Of a stretch of DNA of 11,300 bases, positions 7,770-11,300 are shown piece by piece. The notes under the pieces are model-generated. The model searched no databases. It was not told where the DNA came from and saw only the letters and a program-made list of their open reading frames with translations. Position numbers and translations under genes: made by a program. The stretch is from Planctomycetota bacterium (GTDB taxonomy: Bacteria; Planctomycetota; Planctomycetia; Pirellulales; Pirellulaceae), in the NCBI GenBank assembly GCA_024274855.1, contig JAJSAJ010000758.1, forward strand, positions 1 through 11,300, in the 5' to 3' direction. How positions within the stretch are numbered: position 1 is the first letter of the stretch; each line of letters opens with the position of its first letter.

Positions 7770-8998
7770 GATCTTGCTGTCCGTTCGGCCGCTTTCGCCA
7801 GCAGCGACTCCTTCTGCTGATCAATCTTCTCGAGTTGCTTCTTGCGGAGTCGCAGTTCCTTGCGAGCTATCTTCGAAAACCGTTCTTTCAATCCTAACTG
7901 GCCGCTCAGCACCAATGCGGCCGCTAATGGCAGTTCTTCAAGATCACGATCCGCCGTAACAAAGTCAAGCATCACATAACAGTAGTAATCCTGCATCGAC
8001 TTGTCGTCCGACTTGATGTCGTCCAACAAGGTTCGATCATCGGCGGCACCGGTCGGAACCGCGTAGTCCTCGAAGAACATCCTTGCATGCGCCAATACCA
8101 AGTCGGTTTGCAACCATCGTGGGGCCAACAGGCAGTTGAGCAGTCGGCGAGTCAATGCGGCCACCTCCTGCTGACCCAACAGATCAAGCTCGTCCAACGC
8201 ATGATCCCCTTCAAGCATCGCGGCAATCCGCGAGTCGGCTTCGCTATCGCCATCCGCCCATAACTTGATCGCACGGGCGCGAATGAACGCCTCGGGGTGC
8301 GTCGACTGGTCAGCCTTGGGCTTGCCTTGGCGGAAAATCTCGTCTGCTTGGCGAATGTAACTCGCCGCACTGACTTCTTCCAACTGAGTCTCAAGCTTCA
8401 CCAGCATCGAAACGACGACCAGCGGGTCTTTCACAACACGCAACGATCCTCGATCGCAAAAAATCTCGGTGTAGAGTCCAAAGAGCCTTGCACTGGAAAA
8501 ATGCGAGGACTCGGCGCGGCGGTCAAGAGTCATCGCTCCGAGAATCTGATCCACAATGAGATACTCGCCGCCCCAATTTCGCCATAGCAACAGATGGCTC
8601 AGTTCGTGCCCCAACAACGCGCGAAGCTCCAAATCTGTTAGCTTCGACGTGATCGGACCATGGAAGACAATGTGCGCCTCGTTCGGCAAATAGGCCAACG
8701 ATGCGTTCAGCCCCGATGGGTTCTGGGCCTGATAGATCGTAATCGGCACATCAAGCGACAGATTCTCCGCAGCGTACTCGGCCGCTTCGTAAAGCTGCGT
8801 CCGCGATTGCCGTTCAATCCGGTATGCCGACTTGAGCAAATCGAAACGGACCGCGTTCGCCTGATCGTCACGAACCTTGTTCGAAGCGTACCAATTCCAG
8901 ACTTCGGGCTCTTCTTGCTTAAGATAGTCTCGAATACGCTCGTGGTATGATAGCGGGTTCAGGTTCGGCCGCTCGTTACTTTCCGATGCTTCCGTCAC
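7766..8998 (-). CDS. M48-like zinc metallopeptidase, translationally coupled to the helicase
   Basis: This 410-residue protein carries the zinc peptidase motif HELSH at 131-135 in the context LRALLGHELSHLLLW. A plausible third ligand is E178 in YTEIFCD, with the downstream Asp (D182) of the M48 ExxxD pattern. STHPEAFIRARA at 232-243 matches the late THP element of M48 enzymes. Unlike HtpX or Ste24 it shows no membrane segments or signal peptide, so it should be a soluble cytoplasmic protease. An N-terminal region of about 70 residues and a long C-terminal half with a basic, probably helical end (about 370-410) are not recognised. Translation starts at GTG 8996-8998: an in-frame stop lies about 18 bases upstream and the next Met is residue 156. 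The ribosome site is weak (GGGA). The stop overlaps the helicase ATG by four bases, so both proteins are made together. The peptidase may process its partner or a host protein; this is inference. Confidence 0.82.
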   Translation of the reverse strand: MTEASESNERPNLNPLSYHERIRDYLKQEEPEVWNWYASNKVRDDQANAVRFDLLKSAYRIERQSRTQLYEAAEYAAENLSLDVPITIYQAQNPSGLNASLAYLPNEAHIVFHGPITSKLTDLELRALLGHELSHLLLWRNWGGEYLIVDQILGAMTLDRRAESSHFSSARLFGLYTEIFCDRGSLRVVKDPLVVVSMLVKLETQLEEVSAASYIRQADEIFRQGKPKADQSTHPEAFIRARAIKLWADGDSEADSRIAAMLEGDHALDELDLLGQQEVAALTRRLLNCLLAPRWLQTDLVLAHARMFFEDYAVPTGAADDRTLLDDIKSDDKSMQDYYCYVMLDFVTADRDLEELPLAAALVLSGQLGLKERFSKIARKELRLRKKQLEKIDQQKESLLAKAAERTARS

Positions 8999-9037
8999 GG
9001 TGGCGTCCCATTTTCAATAGACGATTGTCAGCCGGCC

Positions 9038-9064
9038 ATAATAGCCTGCACGGGGGGACTGCAA
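9038..9064 (-). promoter_or_regulatory. Candidate promoter of the peptidase-helicase operon
   Basis: Read on the minus strand, TTGCAG (9059-9064) is followed after 15 bases by TATTAT (9038-9043). A start of transcription near 9030 would leave a leader of about 30 bases before the GTG at 8998. The spacer is short (16 if GTTGCA is taken as the -35), so this is a weak, sigma70-style guess. The -35 would lie just beside the group II intron-like segment. Confidence 0.25.
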
Positions 9065-9106
9065 CAAGCCGGGGCGAAAGATGGGAGCCGTACGACGGGA
9101 GTCTCA
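9061..9106 (+). other. Possible remnant of a group II intron 3' end (half of domain V)
   Basis: GAGCCGTAC (9085-9093), GAC (9094-9096), GGGA (9097-9100) and GTC (9101-9103) form the 5' lower strand, upper stem and GNRA tetraloop expected of a bacterial group II intron domain V. In an intact domain V a strand like GTACGGTTC would follow to close the lower stem. Here the sequence leaves the pattern after 9106. A different small hairpin (GGTGC 9108-9112 with GCACC 9121-9125) follows instead. No reverse transcriptase gene is present, so if the resemblance is real this is a truncated relic. The match is from memory of domain V consensus sequences and could be coincidental. Confidence 0.35.
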
Positions 9107-9383
9107 AGGTGCTGGCATGCGCACCGTTCCGACATAGTGTAGAATAAAGACGAATCCTACCGAGAACGTGTCCCAAAATTGGCTGGCGATTGTTGACGTG
9201 GAAGAGCAGCGACGTTCCGAGAATCGCTCGATTTCGCGGTTCGCCTCCCCGATTTCGAGACACACCCGATTGATCATTAGTTATTTGACATTATTCATTT
9301 ATCATCGAGAGAGGCAGCGCCACGGGGGCATACTCTTTTCAGTGCCAAACAAAAAACGAAAAATGGTAACTGTTTAGCCGTCT

Positions 9384-9407
9384 GCAGTAGGATTTGCATC
9401 TCACTGC
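9384..9407. other. Small stem-loop
   Basis: GCAGT (9384-9388) pairs with ACTGC (9403-9407). After an A-C mismatch, GGAT (9390-9393) pairs with ATCT (9398-9401, one G-T wobble) around a TTGC loop. It lies 18 bases left of the large palindrome. It could belong to that element or be a chance structure. Confidence 0.4.
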
Positions 9408-9424
9408 TGCTATTGCGGTTAATC

Positions 9425-9607
9425 GACCCCAACGGCCTTGTGCCGTTGGTGAGCGAGTCTATTGAGCTAAAGAGCAACATGTCACTCCAACGGCCCCGCT
9501 CGCTCCCCGCCGCTTTTAGCGGCGGGGAGCGAGCGGGGAAGGGGCATTTCACCACATCGCGCTAGCTCACGAAACTTATTCACCCATGGGACAAGCCCAT
9601 GGGGGTC
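9425..9607. repeat. Nested symmetric palindromic element (two CTTGT-loop hairpins around a 21-bp hairpin)
   Basis: The centre is a perfect 21-bp inverted repeat, 9494-9514 with 9518-9538, and a TTT loop. Exactly 44 bases to each side sits another structured motif: CCAACGGC-CTTGT-GCCGTTGG (9429-9449) on the left, and CCCATGGG-ACAAG-CCCATGGG (9583-9603) on the right. The right one on the minus strand has the same CTTGT loop but a different stem that still pairs. The next 25 bases inward are also related as inverted copies (shared TGA, AGT, TGAGCTA and alternating G positions), as are the outer GACCCC ends (9425-9430 and 9602-9607). The whole element is therefore symmetric about base 9516. This resembles a pair of inverted REP-type sequences flanking a hairpin. 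The central hairpin could stop transcription in either direction but lacks a T-tract. Confidence 0.85.
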
Positions 9608-9695
9608 CCTCGACAACCATTCTCCTCCATTTGGATAAACAGGTACGAAAAACAAAAAATGCCAAATGCCAATTGCCGCTCCACGCACTCTCGCC

Positions 9696-9724
9696 GTGAA
9701 CGGTTACGGCCATTGTGCGATAAT
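9696..9724 (+). promoter_or_regulatory. Candidate promoter of the oxidoreductase gene
   Basis: GATAAT (9719-9724) is a good -10 hexamer 44 bases before the ATG. Seventeen bases upstream, GTGAAC (9696-9701) matches TTGACA at only three positions. The -35 falls inside CCGTGAACGGTTAC (9694-9707), which is repeated in inverted form after the gene and might be a protein-binding site. Confidence 0.3.
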
Positions 9725-9768
9725 TTGTTTGCAACGAAGAGGGCTTACAACTGCGTAGGAAGAAAAAA

Positions 9769-11097
9769 ATGAGCACGCATACCGACCGTCGCGAGTTTCT
9801 CAAAAACAGTGTTGCAGCTGGAATCGCTGCTGGTTTGCCAACCATTCTGCCGGCCACGGCATTGGGTAAAGACGGAGCGGTGGCTCCGAATGAACGCGTG
9901 AACATCGGCCTGATTGCCTGCGGAAATCGCTCGGGCGCTTCACTGTCCTACAAAGGATACGCCAAGTCGGAAGTGGTGGCGGTCTGCGATCCGATCCGCG
10001 AGCGGCGGTTAGCACGCGCGAGGCAGTTCGGAAACTGTACCGACTACAATGACTTCCGAGAGTTGCTCGAGCGCACTGATGTCGATGCGGTCCATATTTC
10101 AACGGCCGACCATTGGCACGTACCGATCTCTCTGGCCGCAGCACGCGCCGGCAAGGATATGTACACCGAAAAACCGCTCGGTATCAGCATCGAGCAAGAT
10201 CTTGCCGCTCGTGAGATTGTCGACAAACACAAGAGAATCTTCCAGTATGGTACGCAGAATCGCTCGATTGCCCAGGTGCGCATGGGAATCGAACTGGTGC
10301 TGAACGGACATATCGGCAAGGTGCAAGAAGTCTATGTGTGGGCTCCGCAAGGCGAGTCGGGAGGGTCCGCCACACCGATCCTTCCGGTACCACCCGGCTT
10401 CGACTATGACATGTGGCTCGGCCCCGCACCCCGCGCACCCTACTGCGCCGATCGACTCGGAAAGGGCCCCCGCAAAGGCATCTATCATATCTATGATTAT
10501 GCCATCGGATTCATTGCCGGATGGGGCGCGCACCCGATGGACCAGATGCAATGGTGGGCTGACCAAATGGACCTGGGAATCCCCGTCCACTACAAGGGAA
10601 CAGGAACCATCCCGACGGAAGGCCTCTTCAACACGGTCACACACTGGGATGTCCATTGCACCTATGCTGACGGACTGAAAATGCGTTTCCTGGACAACCA
10701 GACAGTACGCAAAGTCCATGGGATTCCCCATATCGAAGAAATTAAATTCGGACATGGCACCCTGTTAATCGGCAGTGACGGCTGGGTCGTCGTCACACGC
10801 GGCGGGTGGAAGGTCTTTCCAGACAAACTGTACCGAACAGCAAAGAATCCCGGCAAAAAACGGCTGATCGCCAGCCGAAATCACCAACACCATTTTGTCG
10901 ACTGCGTTTTGCAACGTAAACAGCCGATCAGCAACCTGGCGTCCGCCGTTCAGTCCGATCTGATTTGCCACCTGGGCAACATCAGCATCCGAACCGGCCG
11001 CCCCATCCAATGGGACCCGACAAAAGAGATGATCGTCGGCGACGACGAGGCAGCCAAGCTGATGAAACGCCCCATGCGCCACCCATGGGCGTTGTAG
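9769..11097 (+). CDS. Tat-exported Gfo/Idh/MocA family oxidoreductase
   Basis: This 442-residue protein starts with a twin-arginine signal (RREFLK at 7-12, then a hydrophobic stretch to about residue 32), so it is exported folded, presumably with its nicotinamide cofactor. The Rossmann fold begins at NIGLIACGNRSG (45-56), with a conserved acidic residue at D74 (VCDPI). The family hallmark EKPL is at 134-137, and WGAHPMDQ (252-259) fits the substrate-side histidine/aspartate motif of the second domain. The C-terminus ends PMRHPWAL, a closing pattern common in planctomycete members. Such enzymes oxidise or reduce sugars, inositols or related polyols with NAD(P); the substrate cannot be told. 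AGGAAG (9757-9762), six bases before ATG, supports the start. The gene is alone on its strand and divergent from the peptidase operon. An uncharacterised hairpin follows the stop. Confidence 0.92.
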   Translation: MSTHTDRREFLKNSVAAGIAAGLPTILPATALGKDGAVAPNERVNIGLIACGNRSGASLSYKGYAKSEVVAVCDPIRERRLARARQFGNCTDYNDFRELLERTDVDAVHISTADHWHVPISLAAARAGKDMYTEKPLGISIEQDLAAREIVDKHKRIFQYGTQNRSIAQVRMGIELVLNGHIGKVQEVYVWAPQGESGGSATPILPVPPGFDYDMWLGPAPRAPYCADRLGKGPRKGIYHIYDYAIGFIAGWGAHPMDQMQWWADQMDLGIPVHYKGTGTIPTEGLFNTVTHWDVHCTYADGLKMRFLDNQTVRKVHGIPHIEEIKFGHGTLLIGSDGWVVVTRGGWKVFPDKLYRTAKNPGKKRLIASRNHQHHFVDCVLQRKQPISNLASAVQSDLICHLGNISIRTGRPIQWDPTKEMIVGDDEAAKLMKRPMRHPWAL

Positions 11098-11114
11098 CTG
11101 ACTAGTCGTGCCGC

Positions 11115-11135
11115 CGACCAGGGCAGGCCCGGTCG
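11115..11135 (+). terminator. Hairpin after the oxidoreductase stop, possible terminator
   Basis: CGACC (11115-11119) pairs with GGTCG (11131-11135), and GGGC with GCCC inside it, leaving one bulged A and a tiny loop. The hairpin begins 18 bases after the stop codon. No run of T follows, so it would be a non-canonical terminator at best. The open region to 11300 has no recognisable gene. Confidence 0.35.
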
Positions 11136-11274
11136 AGGGTAACCGTTCACGGAATGTAGGCCGCCGGTTCGCTTCCAAGGGGTCAGACGGCCTTGATCGC
11201 AATCCGGTCCAGCAGCGGGCAAACAGGTTCCGGCTGCAGTTCCAAACCTCTTGTAGTGTCCTGGATTACACCAT

Positions 11275-11295
11275 GTCCCGCTCGGCAAGCGGGAC
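11275..11295. repeat. Perfect 8-bp stem hairpin at the right edge
   Basis: GTCCCGCT (11275-11282) and AGCGGGAC (11288-11295) are perfect inverted copies around CGGCA. The stem runs into GGGACCTA (11291-11298), whose complement TAGGTCCC also opens three units of the left-hand tandem array (2-9, 46-53, 90-97). It may be one end of a longer dispersed repeat cut by the window edge. Confidence 0.5.
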
Positions 11296-11300
11296 CTACC

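Larger units (their letters stand above)
8999..9768. other. 770-bp divergent intergenic region, no gene supported
   Basis: This gap lies between the minus-strand peptidase operon and the plus-strand oxidoreductase. It holds, in order, a possible minus-strand promoter (9038-9064), a sequence like half of a group II intron domain V (9085-9106), an AT-rich stretch near 9270-9310, a small stem-loop (9384-9407), a nested palindrome (9425-9607), and a weak promoter and ribosome site for the oxidoreductase. A stretch at 9278-9310 contains a perfect TTGACA (9285-9290) but no -10 at the right spacing. Open frames here are short, overlap the palindromes and show no recognisable protein family. Confidence 0.75.

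Noticed and set aside
8976..9263. Minus-strand 95-codon frame overlapping the peptidase start
   Set aside because: It runs through the group II intron-like and promoter sequences, overlaps the peptidase start in another frame and resembles no protein family. Such frames arise from conserved non-coding repeats.
9278..9313. Promoter with perfect TTGACA at 9285-9290
   Set aside because: No -10-like hexamer lies 16-18 bases downstream; the closest (TATCAT at 9300-9305) is only nine bases away.
9576..9905. Minus-strand open frame of 109 codons over the oxidoreductase start (also 9295-9555 and 9482-9688)
   Set aside because: These frames cross the palindromic element or lie antisense to the Tat signal region and have no protein features.

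Overview
The window looks like a chromosomal segment of a planctomycete, probably of the Pirellula/Rhodopirellula type. The evidence is indirect: two enzymes carry twin-arginine (Tat) export signals and belong to families that planctomycetes hold in many copies (Gfo/Idh/MocA oxidoreductase and xylose-isomerase-like sugar phosphate isomerase/epimerase). Intergenic spaces are also rich in short palindromic repeats. No rRNA, tRNA, CRISPR array or transposase gene was recognised.

Layout from left to right. Bases 1-267 hold six degenerate copies of a 44-48 bp tandem repeat. Bases 341-2296 (minus strand) hold a two-gene unit: a ten-helix DMT/EamA transporter followed by a Tat-exported sugar isomerase/epimerase. 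Bases 2297-2580 hold a 27-bp-stem inverted repeat and an 18-bp tandem duplication. Bases 2581-8998 (minus strand) hold the most notable locus: a cytoplasmic M48-type zinc peptidase whose stop codon overlaps (ATGA) the start of a very large protein. That protein combines a degenerate protein-kinase C-lobe, a DUF4011 region, an SF1 (UPF1/DNA2-like) helicase and a Vsr/MTES_1575-type endonuclease tail. In this sequence the large gene is split by a one-base frameshift at 3154-3161, which cuts it inside helicase motif VI and separates the nuclease domain.

Bases 8999-9768 separate this operon from a divergent gene. They contain a sequence resembling half of a group II intron domain V and a symmetric, nested 183-bp palindrome centred on base 9516. 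Bases 9769-11097 (plus strand) encode a Tat-exported Gfo/Idh/MocA oxidoreductase. The last 200 bases hold two hairpins and no gene.

Functionally there are two themes. The transporter, the exported isomerase and the exported oxidoreductase fit carbohydrate handling across the cell envelope. The peptidase plus pseudokinase-helicase-nuclease pair has the make-up of a nucleic-acid-directed conflict or defence module, possibly with proteolytic control. This role is inferred from domains and gene coupling only; nothing in the window proves it.
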